Counted from the first letter of the stretch, positions 21,000 to 33,629 are shown. The stretch is DNA of 64,000 nt from Engraulis encrasicolus (GCF_034702125.1 NC_085866.1:10297842-10361841); one strand, 5' to 3'. A program made the numbers and translations. Notes: generated by a model not told the origin, from the letters alone.

Positions 21000-23288
21000 C
21001 CAAATCGGTTCACGAGGAGCCTGAACCGGACCTGAACACGGTTATAAACATCTCGGACTACCCTTTGACAACCCCGCAGGTAAAGGCACTGAGCCGCGGA
21101 CTGTCTTTCGTCCCTACAAATAAAGTAAATGCATTCAAATTGAAGGTGGATTCATACAAGTTTTTCAGACAGTTACACTTAAAACACTTTTTCCATGCTA
21201 AAGCAATGGGAGAATCCACCGGTAGTGTTGGCCCATGTGTCTTTGATAAGTTTAAGAAAAAGTCCACTTTCATGCCTCCTGGCGCCCCCAATGCCACTTT
21301 GGCCACCTTTGCCAAACTAGTTGAAAAAGACATTGACAAAACCATTTCTGTTGCAAATAAAAAGACCAAATACAACATTACTGTACCTGAAAGAAAAGCC
21401 TTAAATGAGCTAAAGGAAAATACTGACATCATTCTGAAATCTGCTGACAAAGGTGGCGGAATCGTTTTACAAAATACAAAGGATTATGTGGCTGAAGCTA
21501 TGAGACAGTTAACTGATCCTAACTTCTATGAACAGCTGGGACAGAATCCTGTGGACACATATATGAATGAGCGTGACACCATACTAAATAATGCATTGGA
21601 AAACAACTGGCTCACTAAGAGTCAGTTTGACTTTCTAAAGAGTGAACATCCTGTGACACCTGTCTTCTACCTGTTACCAAAAATACACAAAAGATTGGAC
21701 AATCCTCCAGGAAGACCCATTGTGGCTAGTAAAGACTCCCTTACTGAAAATTTGAGCCAATATGTTGACCATTTCTTAAAGGAAATTGTGACATGCCTTC
21801 CATCGTATGTGTCCGACACTACTGATGTTTTGAAACTTTTAAGTGACATTTATGTACCGGATAAGACTTTTTTAGTAACATTTGACGTGGAAAGCTTATA
21901 TACCAACATCCCCCATGTGGGGGGGCTTGAGGCTTTGAACTTTTATTTGACACCTAAGAAAGATACCCTCCCTGTCGAATTGTTGATGGAGCTAACTGAG
22001 TTTATTTTAAAATCAAATTACTTCATGTTTAACAACAAATTTTACTTGCAAACTCAAGGGACAAGCATGGGCTCCCCTTTTGCGCCTAATTATGCCAATT
22101 TGTACATGGGTTTATGGGAAGAGAGAAAACATTTTTAACAACAATCCTTTTTTTGACAACATTTTACTGTACAAAAGATTTATTGATGACATCCTAGTGG
22201 TGTTTGTAGGTACTGAAGATGACTTATTTAAATTTAATGAACATATAAATGGAACATATCCAACTTTGAAATTCACCATGGAATATGACAGTGAAAAAAT
22301 ACATTTTTTAGATCTGCTGATAGCTGTAAATGCTGACAAAAAACTGGAAACTTCTATTTACAGAAAAACGACGGATAGAAATACTATCTTGCACGCTTCG
22401 AGTTTCCACCCTGATCATACCATTCAAAACATTCCATATGGACAATTTGTGAGATTACGGAGGATATGTAGTGATGAGAATGATTATGGAATTAAGGCTA
22501 ATGAAATGTCTCAACGCTTTAGGGAAAGGGGGTATGATGACTCGCTAATTAATCAAGCTGCAGAAAAGGCCCACAGGAGGGACAGAGCATCATTACTTAA
22601 CCCCACACCCAAAAACACTGAAAACAGAGTGACTTTTGTTTCTGAATACTCAACTGCATCAAAGCAGGTCCAGCGGATCATCAGAAAACACTGGCAAATC
22701 TTAAAATGTGACCCTAGTCTACACCATCTATCATCACTGCCACCTCGTTTCTGTTTTAAAAGAGGGAGAAATATCAAAGACATGGTGGTTAGTTCTACCT
22801 ACATGGAGACCCCCAAAAAGACTTGGCTGGCCAAAGGGATACATGGAAACTACAGATGTGGGAAATGTGCTCATTGTTCACATACATTTGACACAAAAAC
22901 ATTCGGTCATCCCCACTCTGGGAAGAAATATCCCATAAAAGAGTTCATCAATTGCCTCTCGACACATGTGGTATACATGTTAAAATGCCCATGTGGATTG
23001 ATGTACATTGGCCAAACTAAGCGTAATTTAAAACTAAGAATTGCTGAACACAAAGGAGCAATACGAAACGGAAACATGGATTATTCTATAGCTAGGCACT
23101 ATAAAGAAAAAAATCATGGATCAGCCGCTTCCCTGAAATTCATAGGTATAGAACGCATACAACAAAAACCAAGAGGGGGCAATATAATTAAGCAACTTTT
23201 GCAGAGAGAGGCCTACTGGATACACGAACTGAACACAGTAGAACCCCATGGTTTAAATGAATTACAGGACCTCAGTGTATTCTTGTAA
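21000..23288 (+). pseudogene. Frameshifted Penelope ORF2 (plus copy)
   Basis: The ORF2 frame runs open to a stop at 22136-22138. It continues in another frame from about 22130 to 23288. Against the minus copy, the run GAGAGAAAC has become GAGAGAAAAC near 22125-22131. The break falls between RT motif B and motif C, separating the catalytic Asp pair and the GIY-YIG domain from the N-terminal half. Otherwise the protein is almost residue-identical to ORF2 of the minus copy. Confidence 0.9.
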
Positions 23289-24003
23289 CATGCATGCACT
23301 GCTGACTTGCACACTGTAAATGTCATTTTTTTTTAATGGATGGGCCTATGCCACATCAAGATTGTCACTTGGACTATTGTTGACTAATGAACCTGCTTCA
23401 GGAGTTGGATACGTCATGTAAAAATGAATATGTCGGACTGGATGAGAGACCTACTACAATATGGACATTAATATTTTTTGGAGAAAGGATTTTGATTATA
23501 CTGTGATTTTTTGCACATTGGGATTAGCACTTTTGCACTTTGATATCATGTGTTTTTTTATTTACTAATGGCCCGAACCTGCATCTGAGGAGTGATATGT
23601 ATTGTATGAACTCTATGTGGATATGATTATCGATACACATATCAGGGATGTGAGCATATTTATCTGGTAAAATGCATGAGAATTGTATAGTAATTTAAAT
23701 GGTAGGATGTGATAATATACATACCTAAACCAGTATTGGGTGTTGTCTAGCACTTAAATGGGTGGAGTAGTTGAATGTGGGTGAGGTCATGTGACCAGGT
23801 AATCACCCTTATCACCTTTGGGTGACATGCGTAATGTCAGAGTGAACCTGATGAAGCAGTAGCGAAACGCGTTGTTCACCAAATAAACTACCAGCAAAGA
23901 TACCAGTGTGCGGTGATTCATCCTTCATTTACTTGGATTACTCTTACTGCACATCACCAGCACCTGGACAAGTGGTTGTGCACAGGGACGTTACTTTGAG
24001 TAC
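23289..24003 (+). repeat. Penelope 3' UTR and repeat end (plus copy)
   Basis: This is ~715 bp of non-coding 3' sequence. The first ~540 bp match the minus copy (17280 to 16740). The terminal ~420 bp match the inverted end at 20434-20853. The last ~120 bp recur alone as the insertion at 5102-5227. Confidence 0.85.
23842..23879 (+). ncRNA. Hammerhead-ribozyme-like motif in the Penelope repeat end
   Basis: In order the sequence shows GTGAAC (stem I, 5' arm), CTGATGA (core), a short GC/AGTA/GC stem II, GAAAC (core), a very short stem III closing on GTT, and GTTCAC (stem I, 3' arm, perfectly complementary). The cleavage position would be after GTT at 23873. Minimal type I hammerheads with tiny stem III are known from Penelope-like elements. 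Stem II has an extra A, so activity is uncertain. Confidence 0.7.
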
Positions 24004-24881
24004 AGAATTGCATACTTCAAATGTATAGGCTAAGAACAGAGACAGCAAACACACAGCACAGCAAAAAGTACAATGTTAAATTAACACGTAGAGAATCGAT
24101 TTAACATCTAATTATACACATATTTGGTCCTAGAGTACTATCTAGATTTAAAATAAACGCTGCATTTTTGCTGTGCATATGGAAATCATTCCTGTGGATG
24201 CGGACATCTGGACATGTGGTTGGAAAACCAGAGAATGTGAGAATAATTGTCAACAGTAGTAGGCAGAGCGCTTTTTGTTTTTATTAGGCTAGGCCTACTA
24301 CAAGGGGAAAAAAACATTTTACTTGCTGAAATTATAATAAAGAACTGAAAAGTGACGCACATACAGTAGGCCTGGCGAGAATATGGAAAATAATTAAATT
24401 ATAGAACGCGGAGTTGGGGCCAACTAAGTAGCGAGTCCAACTTAATGTTTACAGAATAATATGACTCCGTGTGGGTTCAATGAACCTGGCAACCGTCTCC
24501 TTTTCTGGGGAAGGGGCACCATCTCCTGTCATTTGAATCTGCTGGACGGCCGTGTTGAGGGGCAGCCCGAGGCGCGCCACCTTTCCGGGTGGAAGTGTGC
24601 GCGCGGGGGGGAGGAGAATGTCCTTTTAGACTATTATGTTTATGAATGCAGCCTAGCCTACATAAATCATTTTCGCATTCCGAATCCGTTGTGTTTTATT
24701 TAGTTAAAGTCTAGCGGTGCGGTGGTGGCCTTTTTTGACTGATATCTGCTATGACTCATAGCCTTATTCATAACGAAAGTAGATCAAAGCAGGTGTGGAA
24801 AAAAGACATTTCCTTTCATCAGTAGGCTAAAATGCGCTGATTCCAGGCAACTGGCCTCAAGATTGTGTGAAGATTACCTAC

Positions 24882-25002
24882 CTCTTTGACACATCGGGCA
24901 GCACTCTCCCGAAACACTCAAGTACTCTGCTCTTCGACAAGAGCAATTTACAGAAGATTGCAATATGGCGAACACTGACAGTACAAAAAGGAAGGACAAC
25001 AT
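24882..25002 (-). CDS. Gene A exon 1: signal peptide and CRD1 start
   Basis: The ATG at 25002 opens 40 codons plus one base to donor GTAGGT. It begins MLSFLFVLSVFAILQSSVNC, a clear signal peptide, followed by the CRD1 motif AEYLSVSGECCPMC. The start fits the signal peptide and the exon layout of units 1 and 2. Confidence 0.85.
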
Positions 25003-25099
25003 AGCCTTCAGTATGAAATTTACCAGGGTGTTCTATCTCTCCTAGTACATCGTTAACTTTCATCACGTGTGGAATTCATCTTACGTAAAATGCCAGTCG

Positions 25100-26700
25100 A
25101 AACCACATCCATGACATGTTTGCAATTTATCGCCAACTTTTATTTGTAAATTTAAAGCCGAGAAAAGTCTGGGTCCGTCTTCTTCGCCGAAGGGATGTTG
25201 CCAGATAGCCCATATTATGCACATTTTGTGTGATATGGGCCTAAATAAAGTTTCACTAACTGGTCATGTGTGGGATATGTTAGGAGTGAAAAGGCGAGGT
25301 GGCCATGTCATCACTGTCAACGGTGAGTTTCCAGTCGTCCTAAAAAAAAAACACAACTGTAGGCTTCACTAGGTAGCATGACATCTATCCCTTTAAAAAA
25401 AAGAGTCAGATTCTGCTGCTTGAGTGACGTAAAAGTGACACTCAATCTCGTTTAAGACTTGTAGTATGAGTGATGTGATGTAGGCATAGGCTACACATTC
25501 ATGTAAAACTGAATAGTTTAACTCCAACAGCCATTGAATGGCCAAAAACTGTAAGCGTAATTTATTTACGTTAAGCGAGCAAATGTGCAGCGACAATGTT
25601 AGATGAAAGCTGTGAAACTTTGCAATGTGTTTTGTAGCACAAATGGCATTCCTGATGCACTAGTGACATTATCGCCTAAGTGTAAGATTGGTGCATGGCG
25701 TTACACTGGTATTATTGTCCACTGTTATAACACTGTAGCCTACCTAATGTGGTAGATCCACTGCAATAGTGAACCATTAAGTAAACAAACTGAACAATTA
25801 GGCTACTTAAATTGCTTGACCGAAGACATGCACATGCGCCCCCTCCCTCGCCACTCGGACCCTTTTATCTTCATAGATGTCAGATTCTCACATAGCGTCA
25901 TCCAACTTTTGGGAAAGATTTCATCCACGACTGGCAGCCGACCCACCCAGATATTTTCTCCCGGGACAAGTCTCGTAGCCTACTTCGAAAGAGCAATTGC
26001 GAATGCTAAACCTAGAACGCATTGTCTTTCACACTGCTACTGTGCAATATTAGTAGGCCTATTTGGACGAATGAACTCCACAACTAGCGCGCGGCTTGCC
26101 AAAGGGAATTGTCACACTCTTTTACGATAGATACATAATGCAATAATCATATAGACAGTTCAAAATAACTTTTCCCCATAATCCATGTGCCAATAGTTGT
26201 ATGCGTCATGTTCTGAGGTGACCTGCTCGATTTTCATAGACTGTCCGATGTAGCTGAGCCGAAGATGTTGCGTCACTGCGAGGGCGGAGCCTGGGTAGTA
26301 TTGGAGTAGTACACTTTTGGAGTCCTGCCCCTGTGGTAGGGTGCGGCAGCTGTTGCTTTTAGTTGCGCAGTTTCAACAAGTGTAGGGTTGCCAGGTTGAT
26401 TCTGAAAAAAAAATCCCCAGTCCAACACATGACAGTTGCACTAGGCCGCCACCAACAGTATTGCAACCAGTATTACACGTCAACAGCCTGCATATACTTT
26501 GGGTGTGGCTTCAGTAGAAGGCAAGGCTGGGCTATTGGTATTGGAGAAGTGTCACATCCTGGAAAGAACATTATAAGGCTTTGGTATGGCCTGGAATTGA
26601 ATTACAGCCCTGGACACAGCTTTATAGGTGAGGGTCAAGGCCTTGTGCTTGATCTGAGCTGACATTTGTGCAAGTTATTATAGCAAGCTATCAATGTTAT
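25100..26700. other. Upstream flank of gene A, nothing firm
   Basis: This is presumably the promoter side of gene A. I see no exon with both splice signals and no named repeat. Short open frames are scattered on both strands without recognisable domains. An (AT)n-like patch lies at about 26700-26722. Confidence 0.4.
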
Positions 26701-26785
26701 ATATATATATACATATATATATCAAAATATTAATGCAAGTTATTATAGAAGCATGCACCCTTTAGGGTAGAATTAACACCAGACA

Positions 26786-27076
26786 CTATACAACATTCTC
26801 CACCATTTGCTGCAGGCTGAAGTCAGGCAGGAAAGAGTTGCTGTAGTCAAGGCAAGCGATGGCAGTGGCCCGTCCCAGAAGCTGAGTGTGGCATATTGTT
26901 GGGTCAGCTATGGTCTTCAACAGTTCCAGCTGGCTCAACAGTGTTTTCCTCCATCCTCTCCATGACTGAGGTGCTTTGATCATATCACTGTCCCTCAGCA
27001 CTGCTCCTGAAACGCTGTTCTCATTGCTGCCCCACTGTTCATACATTCCCATGATATGTGAAACGACAGAAGACAC
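26786..27076 (-). other. Unrecognised 96-codon open frame
   Basis: A minus-strand frame has mixed composition and contains LLSQLELLKTIADPTICHTQ. It does not resemble the TNFR exons. It may be a degraded mobile-element fragment or chance. There is no splice evidence and I assign no function. Confidence 0.2.
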
Positions 27077-27437
27077 ATTTCATTGTGTGCTGTTAAAAAG
27101 AATGGGCTGTGATCTCAATGATACGCAACACATTCTTCTTTCTTAAGACGCATAAGATAGGCATTCTGCCTAGACTTGTTTTATCTCAATAATACGCAAC
27201 ACATTCTTCTTTTTTGAGGAGCATAAGATAGGTAGCCTGCCCTCGACTAGGTCGTCAAAAACACAGCAGGGAAGAAAACAGCAGGGGGCATGCTGCTGAT
27301 ATGGGCCACTTCAGGTTCACTTCCTGTTCTAAGTAGAGAGCAAATGTTCTCAGTGCTATGAGTGCGGAAGTGTACACTGTTCAGCTGCACTCGTTTGCAC
27401 GGCAGCCAGGCTAAGAAAAGACCTACTGATGAGATGA

Positions 27438-27503
27438 TCAAGTCATTGTCACCTGATGCAAAGTTACACTCTGTTCACTTGGTCCATCTCGCTGTGTATA
27501 CAC
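27438..27503 (-). pseudogene. Unit 0 candidate terminal exon
   Basis: Acceptor GCTTCCAG is followed by 21 codons and a TGA (VYTQRDGPSEQSVTLHQVTM...). The same 66-nt stretch with identical flanks is at 29218-29283, and a shortened version is at 41564-41605. The three-fold recurrence in the receptor cluster suggests a cytoplasmic last exon. The required reading phase is unproven and the rest of unit 0 is decayed. Confidence 0.35.
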
Positions 27504-27731
27504 CTGGAAGCGATGCACAACAGAAAGAGATTAATCGTATTACTATCCACATTTTCAATGTTATCTGATAGAGGAGAAATCCTTACATGTCTTTTTAGGT
27601 TCATGGTCTCTGAATAAATGATACATAAATTCATGTGAATTACTGGAATAGAAACCAATTATTATAACTTGTTGGATTGAAATTGCTTGAACTGTTCATG
27701 ACATGCTCCAAACCACTCCTATGGTCTAGAG

Positions 27732-28052
27732 CAGTGTTTCTCAAAGTGTGGTCCGGGGACCACTGGTGGTCCGCGACAGAGCTCAGGTGGTCCGCGAGTG
27801 GATTTCTACTTTTCCAAGACGAGCTAGAAGTAGGCTATATTTGTAACACAATTACAAAGTTAAACACATGGAAAGTCTTATTTTCACCACAATAATACAG
27901 GCTTGTAATGTAAATAAAAAGTAAGTGATCTGCATTGAAATTAGCCCTGTCAAATTAACACCCCTCAAATGTCAATTGAGTTGACACGTGGTCCCTGAAC
28001 ACTTTTTGGGGGACAAAGTGGTCCTCGGTCTGAAAAATTTTGAGAAACACTG
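27732..28052. mobile_element. hAT (Charlie-like) MITE with 8-bp duplication
   Basis: The ends are CAGTGTTTCTCAAAGTGTGG and TTTTGAGAAACACTG. The flanks GTCTAGAG (27724-27731) and GTCTAAAG (28053-28060) form an 8-bp target duplication with one mismatch, as expected for hAT elements. Confidence 0.8.
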
Positions 28053-28104
28053 GTCTAAAGCCTGTCAGAATGTTTGTCTGACTACAAAAAGGATGGCATT
28101 ACAC

Positions 28105-28180
28105 ATGGAAACCCCTGCAAGACGTGGAAACTCCGGCCGTCTCCTCCAACGAAGGACCATCACCACCATTAACCACCATT
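28105..28180 (-). pseudogene. Unit 0 remnant of a TNFRSF transmembrane exon
   Basis: The minus strand aligns by eye with the 3' half of exon 5 of units 1 and 2. It has the GGTGGT...GGTGATG...CCTTCGT.GGA.GAGACGGC...GGAGTTTCCA order, with a gap of about 12 nt and several substitutions. The 27.6-27.66 kb flank also matches the sequence downstream of exon 5 in unit 1. So a receptor gene copy once lay here. Confidence 0.5.
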
Positions 28181-28189
28181 CACAACAGA

Positions 28190-28203
28190 TCAGCATGTCT
28201 AAA

Positions 28204-28253
<50 letters not shown>

Positions 28254-28860
28254 ATACTTCAGATTTTTTAAAACAAACATCACTTGTTTTCAAAGCATGA
28301 TATGCATGAGGAGATTTAAACATATACTAGATATCATTTTAAGGTTTACGTTTGATTCAAAAGTAGTGTGCAATGTTTTAAAATTAAACGTTACTTTGTT
28401 ACCATAGTAATATATTATAATAATATAATTACATCATAGAAGCAATATTCTTCAAAAACTTTTTTTTAATTTTGTGGTCTTGCTTCATGGGCCTATAGAG
28501 TAATAGCCTACAGAGCCAAATTACTGCCAGCTCAGTCCCAAAGAGTTTCGCACTTGCCTAAATGTTTGGCTATTTCCTCAAGTTGTTAATCTATGAGGAC
28601 GCTCCCTGCAATTTTGTTCATAGTTGGTCGAAATTAGCAGCATACTGATGCAAGTGACATAATACCACAATCTGTGATAATACTTCCGCTAGTTTCACAG
28701 CGGAAGGTTTGTTTTCCTCAGCGGAAGGGTTGGGGAGTGAAACGACACTTGTGGTGCAACCTGCAACCCATGGTTGGAAAGTCCCCATGGCGCTGGCATG
28801 CACTGCGCATGTGCTGCGCATGTGCTTGCTGTAGCAACTGTTTACTGCAAGTCTAGCCTA
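28190..28860. repeat. Segment duplicated at 47040-47600 (upstream of unit 2)
   Basis: Both blocks contain the same order of landmarks: a GA microsatellite, AATACTTCAGATT, AACAAACATCACT, TTTACGTTTGATTCAAAAGT, AATATTATAATAATATAAT, and CAACCTGCAACCC(A/G)TGG near GGAAAGTCCCCATGGCG. It is therefore a segmental duplication of the 5' flank of a receptor gene. Confidence 0.75.
28207..28250 (+). repeat. (GA)n microsatellite
   Basis: A run of GA/AG dinucleotides, about 44 bp. It recurs, longer, at 47057-47141 in the duplicated block. Confidence 0.95.
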
Positions 28861-29159
28861 CTTGGAGATGAAATACAGTTACATACTACACTGCATTCCA
28901 CATTCTTACGCAAATGGCATTTTTCGCTGTTTCTCCAAATAATCAATATAAATGACAGTCATGGTAATTTTCAAGTCATCAGCCATTAGAGTACAATTAA
29001 AAGGTTTTTGAATGAACCATCCAATAATAATGGTATTTTTTAAAATAATGAAAAACTTAAAATGCTCTGTTCCAAATTATTACGCAAAACAGTTTTGTAG
29101 TGTTGTAATCCAAATTTCTTTCTTTTTTCCCCCATTTACATCAAAACAGTTGGAATCTG

Positions 29160-29345
29160 TTCAGCAGCTCTCGTTTGCACGGCAGCCAGGCTAAGAAAAG
29201 ACCTACTGATGAGATGATCAAGTCATTGTCACCTGATGCAAAGTTACACTCTGTTCACTTGGTCCATCTCGCTGTGTATACACCTGGAAGCGATGCACAA
29301 CAGAAAGAGATTAATCGTATTACTATCCACATTTCATTGTATTGT
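29160..29345. repeat. Second copy of the 27383-27560 segment
   Basis: The sequence from CTCGTTTGCACGGCAGCCAG to TCGTATTACTATCCACATTT is essentially identical to 27390-27555. Part of it is present again at 41577-41657. These mark duplicated 3' ends of the receptor units. Confidence 0.85.
29218..29283 (-). CDS. Unit 1 candidate terminal exon
   Basis: It is identical to 27438-27503, with acceptor GCTTCCAG and stop TGA. Position supports assignment to unit 1: once the nested insertions 29494-38753 are ignored, this stretch lies downstream of unit 1 exon 5 exactly as 41564-41605 lies downstream of unit 2 exon 5. The phase from exon 5 does not match without another small exon, so coding status is tentative. 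Confidence 0.35.
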   Translation of the reverse strand: MYTQRDGPSEQSVTLHQVTMT

Positions 29346-29493
29346 TATCAGATAGTGATGCAATCTTTAACAACACATACCTGTAGATTATTTTGAAACA
29401 GTGATATTAAAATAGATAGCACTATTCAGCAGTATAAATAATGCACATCATAATTTTTGAAAGAATTGTTCTCTTGCTTTTATACTTACTGTA

Positions 29494-29596
29494 TGAATGA
29501 ATGAATGAATGAATGAAACTTTATTGTCATTGTACAGGTACAACGAAATTGGTAAAGTGCAGATGCTCACGGTGCTTAAAAATCAACAAAGAAACC
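29494..29596 (-). mobile_element. LINE 3' tail (segment 3 of a split LINE)
   Basis: Read on the minus strand, a 3' UTR ending CAATGACAATAAAG leads into a (TTCA)n tail. The element continues at 32308-32832 and 38525-38750 after removal of nested insertions. The flanking TGTA at 29490-29493 and 38750-38753 may be its target duplication. Confidence 0.75.
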
Positions 29597-29598
29597 TA

Positions 29599-31218
<1,620 letters not shown>

Positions 31219-32307
31219 TATATACAGCTCCAGGCCTTTTTATTAGAATACCATGAAAAAGTTGATTTATTTCCATAATTCCATCAATAATGTTAAACTG
31301 TCATGGATTGTAGATTCATGGCCCAGTTTTTTAACTATTCCAATCATTATTTTTTTTCTTTTTATATATGTTGGCCTTCCAGCTCAAAAAACCCATGAAT
31401 TGGGGAATTTGCATTATTAGAATATTGTTATAAAATCACATTTTTCTTCATCAAAATTCGGGTCACATTAAATCAGTTGAAATTTGGTACTTTCTACATA
31501 ACATGCAATGGTCAATACTTGGTTAGGACATTCTCTGTCTTCATAATGGCCATGATGCGTTTAACATTGAAGTCAATGGCAAAAACAGTGCATGGGAGTT
31601 ATGGAAGCCCAGATATCCTTGATGCTTTGCTGTCAGCTGTTCTTGTTTGTTGACCTGGTGCCCCACACTTCCCTCTTCAATATACCCGAAGATTTCCATG
31701 CCACGTTTTGGTGTTAACTCACCAGTTTAATTCTAAATAACCAGAAATGAAACCCCATTGAAAATGAATGGGGTTTAATTTCTGTTGAGTTAGAATTAAA
31801 CTGGTGAGTTAACACCAAAACGTGGCATGGAAATCTTCGGGTATATTGAAGAGGGAAGTGTGGGGCACCAGGTCAACAAACAAGAACAGCTGACAGCAAA
31901 GCATCAAGGATATCTGGGCTTCCATAACTCCCATGCACTGTTTTTGCCATTGACTTCAATGTTAAACGCATCATGGTCATTATGAAGACAGAGAATGTCC
32001 TAACCAAGTATTGACCATTGCATGTTATGTAGAAAGTACCAAATTTCAACTGATTTAATGTGACCCGAATTTTGATGAAGAAAAATGTGATTTTATAACA
32101 ATATTCTAATAATGCGAATTCCCCAATTCATGGGTTTTTTGAGCTGGAACGCCAACGTATATAAAAAGAAAAAAAATAATGATTGGAATAGTTAAAAAAC
32201 TGGGCCATGAATCTACAATCCATGACAGTTTAACATTATTGATGGAATTATGGAAATAAATCAACTTTTTCATGGTATTCTAATAAAAAGGCCTGGAGCT
32301 GTATATA
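31219..32307. mobile_element. 1.09-kb palindromic (foldback) element
   Basis: Two arms of about 535 bp are inverted copies of each other with few mismatches. They start TATATACAGCTCCAGGCC and meet near 31760 in AAACCCCATT...AATGGGGTTT. TA at either end suggests a TA target. No protein is encoded. Its left end shares the TA with the right end of the Tc1 element, so the two are adjacent insertions in the same LINE. Confidence 0.85.
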
Positions 32308-32832
32308 CTGTATAAAAATAATTCAGCTGTCAAGTCAGCTGTGCAAAATTAAGTGTGTAGATTGCTTTTGGATAAAAACTGTCTTTTAGCCTGTTTGTTT
32401 TTGTACCCAGAGCCCTGTAACGCCTGCCTGATGGCAGCAGCTCAAACAGTTTATGTCCAGTATGGTAGGGGTCTCTGATGATTTGCTTGGCTTTCTTTGG
32501 ACAGCGACAGGAGAACAACTCCTCTAAAGAGGGCAGGGGACAGCTGGTGATCTTCTGAGCTGTGCTGACCACTCTCTGAAGAGCTCTTCTGTCCGCTGCT
32601 GTGCAGCTGGAATACCACACACATATACAGTATGTTAGGATGCTCTCTATGGAGCTCCGGTAGAAGGCCACCAGTAGACTTTGGGGTAGATGGTTAGCCC
32701 GTAAGACCCTAAGGAAGTACAGTCTCTGTTGTGCCTTCTTGATGGTGGCAGTGGTGTTGGTGTTCCAAGTAAGGTCGTCCCTTTGATGCACGCCCAGGAA
32801 GCGGGAATCAGAGACCCTCTCCACACAGGCCC
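32308..32832 (-). pseudogene. LINE reverse transcriptase C-terminus (segment 2)
   Basis: The frame 32848-32330 encodes the end of an L2/CR1-like non-LTR protein: KKAQQRLYFLRVLRANHLPQ, YRSSIESILTYCICVWY, then LFELLPSGRRYRALGTKTNR and a short C-terminus. The upstream half of the same protein is at 38525-38750, separated by the BEL/Pao insertion. It is broken and not functional. Confidence 0.85.
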
Positions 32833-33629
32833 TATTCTGTCCCGGCAATACTGGAGTATTCTTGACAGATAGCGAACAAAGAATTAAGACTCGAAGCGTG
32901 TTTCCAGTTTGTGAAGTTTAGTGAAGTCTTGCTGAATCTTAACAATTTTGTAAAACTGAAACAGAATCAAACATATAGGGTACATTTAGGAAATGAATGA
33001 ATACAATCCACAGGATAAAATCTGTTTTCCTTTTACAGGTACTAAGGTAAGTATTTTCTTTATAGGTCAGGTCAGGAAAGTAGGCACTGATTGTCACAGG
33101 CTATGATAAAGATAGGGAAGCCCAAGTTAAATCAGCTAATCAGGCGAACTTTAACATTCTATTCAAGAAGACTAAAACACAGATAATTTAACAGGTAAGT
33201 ATGTAAAATTATAGTAGGAATGTTTACATGTGAAATACAATGTATAAAATACGGCAAACAAGGCTTAACAAAGGTTAAGAGGCTGGACAATTTAGCTAAG
33301 CACCATAGCTAATGATCGGCGATTAGCACAATTCACACCTTTTAAATGGCGATCTCAGTAGAAACGAAATGTGGCATTTTTACCATTACTTTCAATGTTA
33401 CAATAACATTTAAAACGTATTGCCAAGGTTTCTAGAAGAAACTTACTGATAGTTCCAGTCTTTGGATTGAAACAGTTGAATCAAGCGAGGTAAGCATTTG
33501 CACAGCAACAGGAAGGTTGGACAGGAAGTACGGTTTGTAAACAATAGGAAATAAGAAATGCTGGATGCAGTACCAAACATTAACACAAGGGGGAACCTTA
33601 ACCCACCCAATAACTGACAGGTCAGCACA
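32833..33629 (-). repeat. BEL/Pao 3' LTR
   Basis: A 797-bp repeat equals 37723-38519. The only difference I saw is one base near 33575 versus 38465. The 5-bp duplication GGCCC is at 32828-32832 and 38520-38524. In minus orientation it starts TGTGCTGACC. A purine tract (AAGCGGGGAG) lies immediately upstream of it. Confidence 0.95.

Larger units (their letters stand above)
20860..24003 (+). mobile_element. Penelope-like element, plus-strand copy, 5'-truncated
   Basis: Homology to the minus copy starts at about 20860, inside ORF1, and runs to about 24003 through ORF2, the 3' UTR and the repeat end. Over ~2.97 kb it is nearly identical to the minus copy in inverted orientation, so the pair forms a large inverted repeat with a ~1.15-kb centre. 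It differs by a one-base A insertion near 22127 that breaks ORF2. Confidence 0.9.
5667..25002 (-). other. Gene A: TNF receptor superfamily gene (HVEM/CD40-like), full exon set 1-5
   Basis: This split gene encodes a type I membrane receptor with TNFR cysteine-rich domains (CRDs), expected at the lymphoid or epithelial cell surface to bind a TNF- or Ig-family ligand. Coding exons on the minus strand are 25002-24882, 16708-16583, 16109-15951, 15007-14923 and 6952-6789, with a tentative cytoplasmic exon at 5706-5667. Phases agree at every junction (1, 1, 1, 2, 1). The cysteine spacing, the GECCPMC motif of CRD1 and the exon sizes match units 1, 2 and gene 3 in this window, and the family resembles TNFRSF14. 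Intron 1 (8.2 kb) hosts the Penelope pair and intron 4 (8.0 kb) hosts an LTR element, so size was gained by insertion without visible loss of exons. I could not place the terminal exon. CD40 or another teleost TNFRSF branch is possible. Confidence 0.85.
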
